A DNA stretch of 64,000 nt from Bombyx mori (GCF_030269925.1 NC_085126.1:188501-252500); one strand, 5' to 3'. Counted from the first letter of the stretch, positions 11,259-22,348 are shown. The notes: generated by a model from the letters alone, not told the origin. A program made the numbers and translations.

Positions 11259-12512
11259 CTAATGTTTCCTTTTGTCATCCCGTCCATCACGACTTGACTT
11301 TGACCTGTCATAATCATCATATTTCCTCGAAGACATCCTACTACGCTTGTCATCAGATCTCCGATCCTTAGAACGATCTGCATCACGATCACGAGACCTT
11401 GAACGATGCCTCTTACTTGAATAATCCCTCTTCTTATCATAAGGAGATCTTGACCTCCGCTCCTTCTTTGATTTATGACTACTGTGATACTTTGAGGATA
11501 AAGGTGGAGTTTTAGGAGATTTTTCTTTCTTAGTATCCCGTCTGGTGTCTTTAGAAGTTGATGCAGTGGGTGATTCGGGTTTCTTTTCTTCGTTCTTAGC
11601 TTCTTTATCTTTTATTGCCTGTGAATGTTTATTAGCTATGTATATTTTGCGGAGGTTCTCAACTTTGGTCTCCAATTCTTCAGGGTTGACTTTAGCACGT
11701 TTATATAATTGTAGTATCCTCATTGAGACTTCCCTGATATCATCTTCTGTAACTTTGAATAGAAGGAACCAGTGTGGGTTATTGGGCAGCGGCAAACCTA
11801 TTTTTCTGGCCGTCAAGTAAATGCAAGCACATGCAATGGTTTCAGGAGGAAATCTCATAAAGACATCTGTCCTTAGAGCATCATTCATGTAGTTCCAAGC
11901 CATTTGCATTAGTTGGCGGTTTTTTTCATATTGCAGTAATTGTAAGTAAACCACAATAAGTTTGTGTGGATGTTTAACATGTACACAGAATCCGAGCTCT
12001 TTTAAGATACGTCTTTCAGCTTTGATGACCTGATTTTTCAATTCTATGTAATTTTGGTCAACTAACATTGGACTTATTGTTTTCTGTGCTCTGACCTGTT
12101 TGATGTGGTGAAACACGTTGATTACATCTCTTATTCTGCATGGTTTCTCTTCGACTTTGGACGCTAAGTATATGCTACCCATTGCCATAGTTTCCATGGG
12201 ATATCGTACAAATGATTTCGAGTAGTAAAACCTTTGTAGATAAATCTGACCAGTCGCCATAGCTACTTGGGGTAGCCGGAGCAGGATGCCAGCTGTTTGT
12301 ATCATTTCGCAACCCAGGATCCTAAGATCTGTCTCAGTTTCGATGTCAAGGCTATCAGCTTGTGAAGGTGTCTCCTTGAATACTGATTCCGGTAGAAGAC
12401 AATTGTAGAGCGTCAAAACTATCTTCCCATACGTCTTCTGAAGCTTTGCAGGTGGTGTATTGTGCTGTGAATTGTTAGACTTCGGTTGGTTTTGTACGGT
12501 CGTCGTGGTCAT
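11259..12512 (-). CDS. CycL (CCNL1): Cyclin L (RNA-processing cyclin with RS tail)
   Basis: 417 residues, complete from ATG to stop, no introns in the coding region. Residues about 62-175 form cyclin box 1, with [20 protein letters not shown] at 110-129. Residues 180-275 form box 2, with [20 protein letters not shown]. From about 325 the tail is rich in Ser, Arg, Lys and Asp ([26 protein letters not shown]), the RS-like region typical of cyclin L. Family knowledge: cyclin L pairs with CDK11/CDK12-type kinases in nuclear speckles and affects pre-mRNA splicing. The N-terminus [19 protein letters not shown] also matches the family. Drosophila cyclin L is longer in the tail, as far as I recall. 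A candidate gene starts 483 bp away in the opposite direction. An intact intronless retrocopy cannot be excluded, but no poly(A) scar was seen. Confidence 0.96.
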   Translation of the reverse strand: MTTTTVQNQPKSNNSQHNTPPAKLQKTYGKIVLTLYNCLLPESVFKETPSQADSLDIETETDLRILGCEMIQTAGILLRLPQVAMATGQIYLQRFYYSKSFVRYPMETMAMGSIYLASKVEEKPCRIRDVINVFHHIKQVRAQKTISPMLVDQNYIELKNQVIKAERRILKELGFCVHVKHPHKLIVVYLQLLQYEKNRQLMQMAWNYMNDALRTDVFMRFPPETIACACIYLTARKIGLPLPNNPHWFLLFKVTEDDIREVSMRILQLYKRAKVNPEELETKVENLRKIYIANKHSQAIKDKEAKNEEKKPESPTASTSKDTRRDTKKEKSPKTPPLSSKYHSSHKSKKERRSRSPYDKKRDYSSKRHRSRSRDRDADRSKDRRSDDKRSRMSSRKYDDYDRSKSSRDGRDDKRKH

Positions 12513-12994
12513 TTTGTTTTCTCTTTAAACTAGTCTTTGTAATAAAAAAACACGGTAACACGTTTACGGAACACGGAACAGGGCTTAACGAAAGCCCGGT
12601 GCACTTGCTTTCTTTTCCAATTTCATTTCAAAACGGAGGTTTAATGGTAATTTAAGTAAAGCATTCTGTTTTTACACCCACTATTCGATGAAAACATGCT
12701 CCAAACTGACAGGTATCGAAACAAGATGGCGTCATAGCGACTGACCGACAATATGTCAAAATAAGAGTTTTGTAAACAATTAATTTTTCGATTAACTCCC
12801 TAACTTCCACGGATTTATTACATTTAAAAACATTAAAACATACCTTGAGCCATTTTCTGACGAGATATAACAACGTGAGATCATAAAATTAAAAATTCTC
12901 CATGAAAGAAATTGTAAAAGAGGACACGAAATACGAGTGATTCAGACACGATCAATTTATGTCGCTTTACAGGAACTTTCGTTCAGAAATCAAA
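12513..12994. promoter_or_regulatory. Probable bidirectional promoter, cyclin L / small gene
   Basis: The 482 bp between two divergent start codons. It holds an AAGATGGCG block at about 12725, a YY1-like element often seen near housekeeping starts. There is no TATA box in a convincing position. No transposon lies in it, unlike the surrounding sequence. The start sites are not visible from sequence alone. Confidence 0.4.
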
Positions 12995-13680
12995 ATGACA
13001 GAAATAGTGGAGAATATTAAAAATCTGTTTGCAACTTGTAATAGGTAAAAAAATATCACAATAAAAAATAAAAAAGATCTGATTTGTCCTGAAAAAGGTA
13101 AATATTAATTAGTTAGGTTTATTAATATCATTTCAAATGACATTTAGTGCTCATAAGCACTTTTTCGATATACTTAATGAACATTGTAAAATAACATTGT
13201 TTTCTGCGGTTCTCGAGTTATTCTGGTAAGATGGTGACAATAATTTGCAAAACTTTTTGCTATTGTGACATTCTTATCGTACTCGTTTTAAAATCATTAT
13301 ATGAGTACCTCTCTGAAGTTGTTCTTATTTTAATGAATGGGCAAATACAGCACCAATGAAAGGATTCTACTTCGGCGGCAATTCAAACTGCTAATCGATA
13401 ATACGACCCATTCCCAACATATTAAAAACGCGTAGTTCTGATTTGATCTAAAAGGATGAGCTACTAGTTTTGAATTGTTTTAAAATGAAAGTAGTGAAAA
13501 TTAAGAAACTGTTAATTGAAAACATGATTAATTTAGCTTTTACTTACATCCAGGATCTGTACATTTTTGTACAAACGAATCCAAAAAATCTTGTCCTTCA
13601 CCACCTTCAAAACAACACTTTACAAAAGACATTTTCAATCAGAACTCAACCACAAAACTTTAACGAGAGCAATTTTTTAA
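12995..13680 (+). CDS. Candidate two-exon gene, 58-residue unknown protein
   Basis: Exon 1 is 12995-13044: ATG in a good context (AATCAAAATG), encoding MTEIVENIKNLFATCN, then donor AG|GTAAAA. Exon 2 is 13554-13680: acceptor TTACATCCAG, joined in frame as Arg-Ile and continuing ICTFLYKRIQKILSF to a TAA stop at 13678-13680. The join reads 58 residues without a stop. The protein is basic, with aromatic and Lys/Arg-rich stretches and no clear signal peptide. I do not recognise it. Support is the start context, two canonical splice sites, phase agreement and the head-to-head position with cyclin L. Against it: exon 2 is short and AT-rich, so an open frame by chance is possible, and no poly(A) hexamer lies immediately after the stop. 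Confidence 0.35.
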
Positions 13681-14603
13681 TTTAATTAATACACTTTATC
13701 AGGTAGGCTCTGAAAACATTGCTAAGATAATAGAAATATACATAACATGGTTTTATAATTAGCATTATTTATCCAAAAACTTTTTAAAATGTAAGTATTT
13801 ACTGATTTAGACGTTATTGTATAAGTATTTAGGTCAACAAATCACTAGTCGGAAGCAAGTCGGTGCTTTTTTTTCATCTGTGAAATGTCAATGGATTATC
13901 CATGTGTAATCCAACAAATTTCGGAAGTTCACAATTTGAGTCTTCATTTTGGCATTGGTATGTGCCTTTTAAAATTAGAAGGTATATGCGCAAAGTCGTC
14001 CGCTCAGTAACACTATTCGACTACAGATGGCGCTAAGTTTAGTTTAATTGCGATGCGCTAGATGTCTCTACTACTATGTGGTGTAGTTTCTGTAGCAGTG
14101 GTTTATTGTAATAATTTTTGCTTTGAATCATCATAAATATTATGACTGCATGAAATGTTATATTTCTATGATATTCCAGTTCGTAATAGTCGCGTTAACA
14201 CAATTCAGCCTTTCGCCCCATTATCATTTTCGGCCAGTCCATACCTTGGGCCTGGAAGTCAAATATACCTATAGGTGTCACCGTCGACATAGGGATGACA
14301 TTTAGCCATTCAGCATATTTCAGAGAATAGGAGCCGTAAGAATTAAGATTGCCACGGTAGTCCTCGCACAGGGTAGACAATGAGAAGACACGCAGGTAAT
14401 AAAAGCTCAATTATCACGCACCACGGACTTACACGGAAGTTGTGGCAAAAACATCTGCAAGCACAAAATGTTCATCGAGCTTGCCACTAAATCTGTCATA
14501 AACATGAACATATTCGAAGCTTCATTAAATCAACTATTTTATGTAGGTACATGTTATCTACAAATAATATTTATATTTAAAGTAGTTATATTTAAAGTAG
14601 TTT
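13681..14603. other. No gene seen
   Basis: AT-rich flank downstream of the candidate small gene. Only short chance frames. Confidence 0.5.
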
Positions 14604-14715
14604 TAGGCAGCGGCTTGGCTCTGCCCCTGGCATTGCTGAAGTCCATGGGTGACGGTAACCACTCACCATCAGGTGGCCGTATGCTCGTCTGCCTACAAGG
14701 GCAATAAAAAAATAA
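14604..14715 (+). mobile_element. LINE 3' tail (family B), short copy
   Basis: About 110 bp, from AGGCAGCGGCTTGGCTCTGC through GCTCGTCTGCCTACAAGG to a terminal GCAATAAAAAAATAAA. It is the same 3' end as the coding-plus-tail copy at 53225-53645. Confidence 0.8.
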
Positions 14716-15514
14716 AAGTTAGCCTAACATATTTGTTTGTGCTGCTCTTAATATAAAATCATAGATTCGGGCATGGAAAAACTGATCAAATTTATATATT
14801 TAGATTTTTTTCTTTAAGTTTTGGTCATTTTTGTATAAACTGTGACATTAGCAAAATCAATTACTAACGCGTTGGAGCCATTTATTAAAAAAAAAACCTA
14901 ATAGGGACGCGTTCGTTGTGTAGAGATTGCACTCCCAGAAAATGTGGTGGATTGTCTGTTCGTATTGATTTCCTTTGCTGTCAAATTATTGACAGCAAAA
15001 AAATTCCCTCATTTTGCAAAAAAAATTGTACCATTGTAAAAAATATGAAAACTACAAAAAAATTCCCTCTTTTTGAAAAAAAAAGTATCATTATAAAAAA
15101 TACGAAAGTTGTTAGATTGTATTTTTAAGAAGATGTTCTAACTGAATCAACGTATGAACTTGGTTCATTCCATAATAAATGTTATCTTGAAATCTAAGAC
15201 ATAAATTCGTTTTGATCGTTGTTATAAATTAAAATGCGAACTGTGAGAAATAATGAAAATATTTTTAAAATACAATGTATTCTGATAACATTATATCTAG
15301 AAGTCATTTTTCGTTTCCGAACCGGAATAATAATTAAGAAAATAATTAGATTTGGTTTTTAATTGAACGCGTGGTCTCTGAATCACTGTTCTTCTGAGTG
15401 CCCCTAACAACAATAAACACTTGACATCAGACACAATGAGATCGGTTTTGCGGTTACGTTGAGGCCGATGAGGGTTCCCGGAGCCCGTCCACGCTGAGAC
15501 GACGTGATTATAGT
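14716..15514. other. No gene seen
   Basis: Very A-rich. 14990-15100 has two repeats of AAAATTCCCTC followed by TTTGNAAAAAAAA, a local duplication of about 60 bp. The short reading frame over it is not credible. Confidence 0.4.
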
Positions 15515-15769
15515 TTATTTTTTTGTTTTTTTATTGATTAGATGCGTGGACGAGCTCACAGCCCACCTGGTGTTAAGTGGTTACTAGAGCTCATAGAAAT
15601 CTATGACGTAAATGCGCCACCCACCTTGAGATATCAGTTCTAAGTTCTTAAGTATAGTTACAACGGCTGCTCCGCCCTTCAAACCAAAGCGCATTACTGC
15701 TTCACGGCAGAAATAGGTGGGTGGTGGTACCTACCCACGCTGACTCACAAGAGGTCCTACCACCAGTAA
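15515..15769 (-). mobile_element. Bm1 SINE, body only
   Basis: The T-rich end and ATTGATTAGATGCGTGGACG begin the antisense Bm1 body, which ends at CTACCACCAGTAAG. The tRNA head is absent. Confidence 0.85.
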
Positions 15770-16264
15770 GCTGGCCTTCTTTAGCCAAGAGGTTGCACTC
15801 TTCGCTGCAGAAATGTACATGAAGCTGGTACTGATCGGAGCAGACTGACAGCATTCCCGTAGCGACTGTTGTTCCTCTGATGCAAATTGGTGTTGACGAA
15901 CGCAGCGAACACTCCTCATGCTCGGAGGAATGTGGACCATGCTGACTCGCTCCGGTGTTATTAAGAGTAAATATAGTTGAAGTTTATAGACACGGTCATA
16001 ACCAGAAACATTATTACGGTTCAGTCGAAATTTCCACCAAGTATTTTACTGTTATTTTCATGTGCCGATTTGTGAGTCTATAGTGAAGACTGCTGTTTAC
16101 AATGTTCATATTTAATTCGTTTTTATTTGGTAACATAAATTTCATAAATAATTACGATATCGCGTCTCTAAAGTTGTGCATCAGGTGTACGAAACATTGG
16201 AGATCTACGAATTAAGCGTATGGTTCGGACATTCGTCTCTAAGTTCCGCGAAAACCTCAGCAAA
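15770..16264. other. No gene seen
   Basis: Unclassified sequence between a Bm1 copy and the 5' truncation point of the LINE. The 5' limit of the LINE cannot be set exactly. Confidence 0.4.
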
Positions 16265-17520
16265 AATACTACAGGCTTATGCATCTTAATGATAGGCAGT
16301 TTGGTTTTAGGAATGGGTTATCGACTGATACTGCGATAATGACACTTAAGAGTACTGTGCAGTATTATACTGGGAGGAAGACGCCTGTGTACGCATGTTT
16401 CCTGGATCTGTCCAGGGCTTTTGATCTTGTTCGATATGATTTACTATGGAATAAGTTAGCTAGGGAAGTAAAGCTGCCGCCTGAATTAATTAAAATTTTT
16501 CAGTATTGGTATGGCAATTAAAATAATAGTGTGAGATGGGCCGGTGCGCACTCTGATGCGTACCGTTTAGAATGTGGTGTGAGGCAGGGGGGTCTAACCT
16601 CACCTTTGCTATTTAGCATATACATGAATAAGCTCATCGATGAGCTCAGTAGTGCGGGTGTCGGCTGCATGATTGATGGAGTTTCTTTTAACAATATTAG
16701 TTATGCAGACGATATGGTATTGCTGAGCCCATCTATGAGTGCACTCAGGAAACTTTTAAAAATTTGTGAGAACTATGCTGAGTCCCACGGGCTGAGGTAC
16801 AATGCCAAGAAGAGTGAACTGCTAGTGTTCAAAGCGCAGAACAAAACTTACGAGAACGTACCTCCAATCTGGCTAGCGGGCGCACCGCTTACACAAGTCA
16901 AGCGCTTCAAGTACCTCGGTCACTGGGTAACAGAGGATGGTACGGATGATTGTGATATAGATAGGGAGCGTAGGGCGTTGATAGTAAGATGCAATATGTT
17001 GGCCCGCAGATTTACTGGTTGCGATAGCTATGTCAAACTTACAATTTTTAAAGCTTATTGCCAGAATTTTTACGCCAGTAGTCTGTGGACCACATACACG
17101 CGGAGAGCTTACAATGCCCTACGCGTTCAATATAATAATGCGTTTAGGATGATGTTGTCACTGCCGCGCTTTTGTAGTGCATCCACAATGTTTGCGACAT
17201 CTCACACCGATGACTTCTTTGCAATAATGCGGAAGAGAAGTGCATCGTTATTGCGTCGAGTTCGTGACAGTGGCAACAGTCTTTTGAAAATCATATCGAG
17301 CAAGATCGAGGGACTGCTGATCAATAGCCTTTGCAGTAGGCACTTGGAAGGAGAAAAAATAAAATAAAAAATGTAATGGTATAAAATGTATATATATAAT
17401 GATAGTTATGTGTTAGATTTTTTAAGTCACTAACATAGATATAAGTAATTACTACTAACAAAATGTTATGGTTTTAAAAAAAACTGAAATAAAGTATTAA
17501 TAATAATAATAATAATAATT
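16265..17520 (+). mobile_element. 5'-truncated LINE with reverse transcriptase and (TAA)n tail
   Basis: It contains the palm of a non-LTR reverse transcriptase followed by about 130 bp of 3' sequence and a (TAA)n run at 17496-17520, a microsatellite-like tail used by several LINE clades. The endonuclease and the 5' part are gone. No target-site duplication was resolved. Confidence 0.85.
16279..17367 (+). pseudogene. LINE reverse transcriptase, one in-frame stop
   Basis: Two frames in the same phase, 16279-16518 and 16531-17367, are separated by a TAA at 16519-16521. Before the stop: QFGFRNGLSTDTAI and motif A FLDLSRAFD. After it: motif B GVRQGGLTSPLLFSIYMNKL, motif C SYADDMVLL, then the thumb and a C-terminal region with RRAYNALRVQYNNAFR and LPRFCSASTMF. 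This C-terminal block is common in lepidopteran LINEs. Apart from the stop the frame is open over some 360 codons, so the insertion is not very old. The exact clade (CR1 or Jockey group) cannot be assigned by eye. Confidence 0.88.
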
Positions 17521-17599
17521 ATAACATGGTCAGAAAATGTTCTCGAGCAAGTTGACGTAAGCAGATCCTGCAGTGCCGCCAAAATAGGTGATATGACAA

Positions 17600-17853
17600 A
17601 TTGAGGAGTCGTTTTCCTTGTCCAGCGTCACGGAGCTGACGGAGCTCACGGAGACGCACGCGGCTCATGCGGCTCTCACTCGGCGCCAGTCGCCCTCGAG
17701 CCGCCGCGAGGTTGCTACCTATCGTTCTCGCGCACAGACCTGTGCAGTATCCACCTGTGCAGTGCTACAAACATTATGTGCTGTGTATTATGTGTATTTG
17801 TGTATAATTTTTATGTGTATTTTGTGTAGTTTACGTAGTACGGATGTTTTTCG
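17600..17853 (+). other. Candidate 5' exon of a plus-strand gene
   Basis: 17625-17770 is much richer in G, C and CpG than its surroundings and contains no known repeat. A good donor, TTTTTCG|GTGAGT, follows at 17854. The frame over it starts at TTG and looks non-coding. It could be an untranslated first exon with its promoter just upstream. No downstream exon is proven. The nearest coding candidate is at 51380, over 33 kb away. Confidence 0.3.
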
Positions 17854-17859
17854 GTGAGT

Positions 17860-19822
17860 TGTGTTTTTTTAAAGGTTTTATTTGCTATTATATTTTTATT
17901 GCGACTTTTTTCTTCGTTATTATTTAGGTATATTTTATGATAATTGTAACTAAAAACAACTTTTCGAACGAAATAAAAATATGATTACCACAACTGGAAA
18001 TCTTGTAAAGTTTTAAGGGAACACCGAACTATACGTTGCCTCTTAAGCCCCATGAAAGAAATATCTTCAAAATATGCAGTTTGAGCAGAGTGTCCGGCGA
18101 TAGACCGCAATTTGACTTTACCACTGGCATGAGTGATGTCCATGAGCGACACTGACTACTTACCGTCAGTTGACCCGGGCGTATAATAATAAAACGCACC
18201 TTTGTTAGGCTGCAGACACAGGTAGGACGATACATCATTGTATCAGGGTCACAGAAACACCTGTCACCACATATTATCTACTCTATAAATTCTGCGGGTC
18301 TCATTTAATAACACGACATTGTTTATTCAACAAGGAAGTTGTTAGCGTGGACACGATAAATAAATAATTATTAAGAAAATGCCCACTCCAGGATCGAAAT
18401 GTGGCACAACACACTGGGCCTCTTGGATCTAAAACTAGGGATACAAAAATTAAGTAAAATTAGTTAAATTAGTAGACTTAAAAACATTACGGCTCGAACT
18501 GGATCCGTGTACGGACGGAGCGGACATTTGAATGGCGGTTACAAATAAAATTTCTAATCCATTTCTCTAGAGTACGTCTGACAATGGCGAAATCTTATCG
18601 GCACAAACGGATTCAGAGCTAAAGTCCTGATCACAATCGGGAAACATTACGTGGCCCGCCAAACCGCGTCATTTGTTTTGTACTATGTGCCTTCCTGGAT
18701 GCTTGGTAGACAAAATGAAACTATTAATATTTAACAAAACTAATAACGTTCAAATTGACACGGTTTTATATTTATTGCTTCACGTACATAGATAAAATAA
18801 CGAATGTATTTTAAAATATAACTACTATTATAACATTAGTCGTGTATATCGACACGTCTTTACTTTTATGAAACCCTGGTACTTTTTGATTTAATGTTAA
18901 TATCAATTACTTTTATAATAATTATTAACTTAATTTGAGGTGTTGTTTCTGTTTCAAACCATCTGTTATTGCAGTTGAGTTAGACTTATATCATTTCTTG
19001 AATATTTTTTTTCTATCCACATGTGTATGTGGCTCTGAAGCTATAGCTCGTCTTGAAAATGCTTAAAACCTAGTCTATTCATGTAGTAACAGTTATTAGA
19101 TACCCTAATAGTATAACATTCCCTTATCCATTTAAAAGATCAATATTATTATCTCCATCTTGGAACGCGCTTTCAAATTCCTCACCCTTTTTCTGGAGGT
19201 TGATAAAGTATACCGGACTTTAGATTTTTAAAAAGATTAATTTGTATTTTTGTATTATGAATGCTCTAAGCGAAAAATAATTCAAATCAAATCAAATCAA
19301 ATCAAATCAATTAAATGTAATCTCTCGTTACATACCGCTGTATCCACTTGATTTTTTTGTAATAACTCAAACCTCGACCTTTACCAAATAAATTAGTATC
19401 TAATCAATGTACAACGTGATGTAACATTTGTAATATTCATGAAGTAACGATAGAAATACACTCCAAAGAATTTTCATATAGTTATGGAAAGAATAAACTG
19501 TATAGTTATTATGCTATAATGTAAGTACGTCTTACACATCATATTACCCTGGTACTTTTAATACAAAACAGGTTTTAAATAAAACTGTTAATTCACTGCG
19601 AATTCTTCTGCTCGTAATTTGATTTGTGATTTATTAAAATTTAAAGTATACTTCGCGATGTAGCATTTTATTAGCTCATAATATTTTATTTTTCTTGGAA
19701 CCATTAATCTAAGTTTATGTTTTCTTGGTAATTTGATGTGATTTGATATTTTTATATTGTAACAAACATCCTTAAGATAGATACTATTATTACTGAAATA
19801 AATAAACGATATGTTATTCCTC
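17860..19822. other. No gene; repeat scraps
   Basis: 18118-18195 is a diverged fragment of LINE tail B (CTGGCATGAGTGATGTCC). A pentamer run (AAATC)n lies at 19282-19311, probably the tail of an unidentified retroelement. The remainder is AT-rich without signal. Confidence 0.5.
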
Positions 19823-20305
19823 AAATGGGTGAACGTGCTCACGAGCCACATAGTGTTAAGCGGTCCTCGCGGCCTATAGATATCACAGAGTAAATGCAGC
19901 CTTACACCCAGCTCACTCTAACCGGCGCCATCTAGGCGGGCTCCGGATAGCCTGCCGACCGAGAGGGCTGGTGGTCGTGGCGCCGACGACCGCCAGTTCG
20001 GCGTCCCGAGGGGGAGGGTGATGGGAGAGATGTGCTCCGCACTAAACACTTCACTTTCCCCCCTTTGCATTTTCATGAGTTCTGTCTCATGTGAGGTTTG
20101 GACGTTGGTTGTTGAGCGACAGGAGGTTTTAGTCGGTTCGACTCCGACATGCTCCGCCCGCCGTCCCCAGTGGAGGGCGGAAGTCCGGCGATTTCCTCCT
20201 GACCAAAAAAAAAAAAAAAGCCTTACACCCAGAAACAAAGTCGAATTCTCAATTACACTGCATAACAGTGGTCCTACCCTTCAAACCGGAAAGATTCAAT
20301 CCTAT
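19823..20305 (-). mobile_element. Old Bm1 split by a younger SINE
   Basis: Antisense Bm1 blocks run 19823-19911 and resume at 20220-20305. The interruption at 19912-20219 carries a 13-bp target-site duplication, GCCTTACACCCAG, at 19899-19911 and 20220-20232. The old copy is itself cut at 20306 by another Bm1. Confidence 0.75.
19912..20219 (+). mobile_element. SINE family D (R1-like tail), full-length copy
   Basis: 308 bp with a poly(A) end, flanked by perfect 13-bp duplications. It starts CTCACTCTAACCGGCGCCAT, exactly as the copy at 60267 does, so the 5' end is real and not a truncation. An internal pol III B-box-like GGTTCGACTCC lies near 20133. The 3' part, GGCGATTTCCTCCTG before the A-run, resembles the end of the R1-clade LINE at 43547-44323. 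The reading frames across it are not genes. Confidence 0.8.
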
Positions 20306-20306
20306 G

Positions 20307-20550
20307 CTTTTTTTATTGCTTAGATGGGTGGACGAGCTCACAGTCCACCTGGTGTTAAGTGGTTACTGGAGCCCATAGACATCTACGACGTAAATGCGCC
20401 ACCCGCCTTGAGATATAAGTTCTACGGTCTCAGTATAGTTACAACGGCTGCCCCACCCTTCAAACCGAAACGCATTACTGCTTCACGGCAGTAATAGGGG
20501 GTGGTGGTTCCTATCAGCGCGGACTCACAAGAGGTCCTACCACAAGTAAA
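20307..20550 (-). mobile_element. Bm1 SINE, body only
   Basis: TTTTTTTATTGCTTAGATGG through to GTCCTACCACAAGTAAAA. The antisense body is well preserved, without the tRNA head. It has inserted into the older Bm1 remnant. Confidence 0.85.
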
Positions 20551-21344
20551 ATGCGGTTGAAATTAGCACTTAAGTACGATAAATTTACCACCAGTGAATG
20601 CCGGCTGACGATCGCAATAAGTTATTAAAATACTCAATATTTTGTCCTTGCTGGTATGTGAGTCGGAGAGAAAATCTTACGACTACAGACCATCAACTGT
20701 GAGACACACGTCAGTGTACCTTCAACTCAATATTACTAACTGGAGAATCTGCCATACAGATAGCAGCCGTGTAACTACAAAATGGTTAATTTATATACAT
20801 ATTACCAAATAAAGGAATATTGCATAGAATGATAAATATATCTTTTTCTAAAACGCCCGTACTTCTCTACATTCCTAAAATGATTATTGTCAAATACTTT
20901 GATGGGAAAAAGCCACGGTAATTCAGTACGAACACTCTTTTTAAATTACCGTTCAAAATCCTTTATAGGTATTAGTCGTCACACAAGTCTTCTGTTATTA
21001 TGAAAAATATCAAGTATTTTTAAAACACTGAAGTTATATAATGAAGAGTAGCCATCGACCACACAAGCTGTTAAACCAGTGCTGTTCAGTGTTCTAAAGG
21101 TCTAGAATTATTATCCATTAAAATTCAGTAAATTAGCAAAGTGACAACCTTACATAATAGACTATCTCTCTCGCATATACTTATATTCTCCTTTTTCATA
21201 CCGAAAAAATTGCGATCCTGACTTATCCTGAGCTTATTTACTTTGAACACAGATCTGGTACTCACACTAAAACACTTTCTTCACTCATTTCTTTATCATC
21301 CTAAGAATGTTAATATTTTAACATTTTTTTTGCTACTTATTCGC
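20551..21344. other. No gene seen
   Basis: AT-rich; no repeat family recognised. Confidence 0.5.
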
Positions 21345-21485
21345 TGGTAGATGATCACAGAGAATTTGCTAACACTAGCCCTAGCAAAAGCAGTGTTTCG
21401 TGGAATCTACCATCAGATCGGAATCGCGACCCATTGAGATGATCTGACGAGAAATTCAGTAGGCTGTGTCTATGGGTAGCTAGCA
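21345..21485 (+). repeat. Repeat family C, fragment
   Basis: It shares ACACTAGCCCTAGCAAAAGC, AATCTACCA, a near GGATCGGAATCGCGACCCA and the CAGTGGGCTGTGTC-like end with copies near 26.9, 39.5, 57.4 and 63.2 kb. Confidence 0.65.
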
Positions 21486-21507
21486 TACATTGAATAACAT
21501 TTCAACT

Positions 21508-21712
21508 CCAAACATGAACGAACTCCCCTCCACGATGTTTTCCGAGCGCTATGACATGTCCTTCTTCAAACGAGGCTTGCGAAGAGTACTTTATGGTAGG
21601 CAGCGGCTTGGCTCTGCCCCTGGCATTGCTGATGTCCATGAGCGACGGTGACCACATACCATCAGGTGGGCCGAGCATACGGATGCTCGTCTGCCTACAA
21701 TGGCAAAAAAAA
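21508..21712 (+). mobile_element. LINE family B, 3' end with last codons
   Basis: It starts within the C-terminal coding end (GAACTCCCCTCCACGATG, then TGACATGTCCTTCTTCAAAC) and continues into the tail, ending near TGGCAAAAAAAAC. Truncated LINE insertion. Confidence 0.8.
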
Positions 21713-21875
21713 CACTACCTACTTTGTGATCACGGACAAATCACAGAACAATAAGAACAACAAAAATGCAATATTTATTTTGAATTTTCTGCACAACCTC
21801 TTAAAAGATAATAAGAGAGGAATGAATAATAGCGATAAGGTTAGCATTAAATAAAGCACGGTAAGTGTTATTTCT

Positions 21876-21990
21876 GATGATTGGGCGATGACGTCACTAG
21901 GAGCCGTCGTCGCTTCCACAGCTTCCAGCCCACGTTACGCCCGCGCCGCGCTCCGTCGCCCGGCCCCGTCGGTACTGACAGCGGGATGCG
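21876..21990 (+). promoter_or_regulatory. CpG-rich promoter-like island
   Basis: Reverse CCAAT (ATTGGG, 21880), a perfect CRE TGACGTCA at 21889-21896, then about 100 bp of CpG-dense sequence with an initiator-like GGTACTGACAG near 21970. No repeat match. A short ATG frame follows at 21984 (12 codons). It could be a plus-strand promoter or enhancer; no transcript is demonstrable. Confidence 0.3.
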
Positions 21991-22184
21991 GAAGCGATCG
22001 TCTTATGACCGTGTAGCGATTTAACTGCAACGCCTGTATTTATTTAAGAACCCTAAAAAATCAACTGAATATTTTATCGGGTAACGATACTCAAGAGTTG
22101 ATTATATTTATAAATAATAAAATTCAAAACGTAACATTTTATTTAATACAGTGAGAACGAATAATTCTTAAGATACAGCTGCGT

Positions 22185-22348
22185 TTCGGTTTGAAGGGCG
22201 GGGCAGACGTTGTACTGTAAAAACTGAGACATAAGAACTCGTATCTCAAGGCAGGTGGTGGTATTTACATTGTAGATGTCTATGGGCTCCGGTAACCACG
22301 TAACATGAGGAGGGCCGTGAGCTCATCCACCCACTTATGCAATAAAAA
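22185..22348 (+). mobile_element. Bm1 SINE, 3' half
   Basis: From GCGTTTCGGTTTGAAGGGC to ATGCAATAAAAAAC; 5'-truncated and moderately diverged. Confidence 0.8.

Noticed and set aside
11138..11820. Frames of about 90-100 residues overlapping cyclin L
   Set aside because: Other-frame shadows of the cyclin L coding sequence.
19918..20323. Frames of about 100 residues on both strands, with a twin at 60273-60704
   Set aside because: Both lie on SINE family D copies; similarity between the two reflects the repeat.
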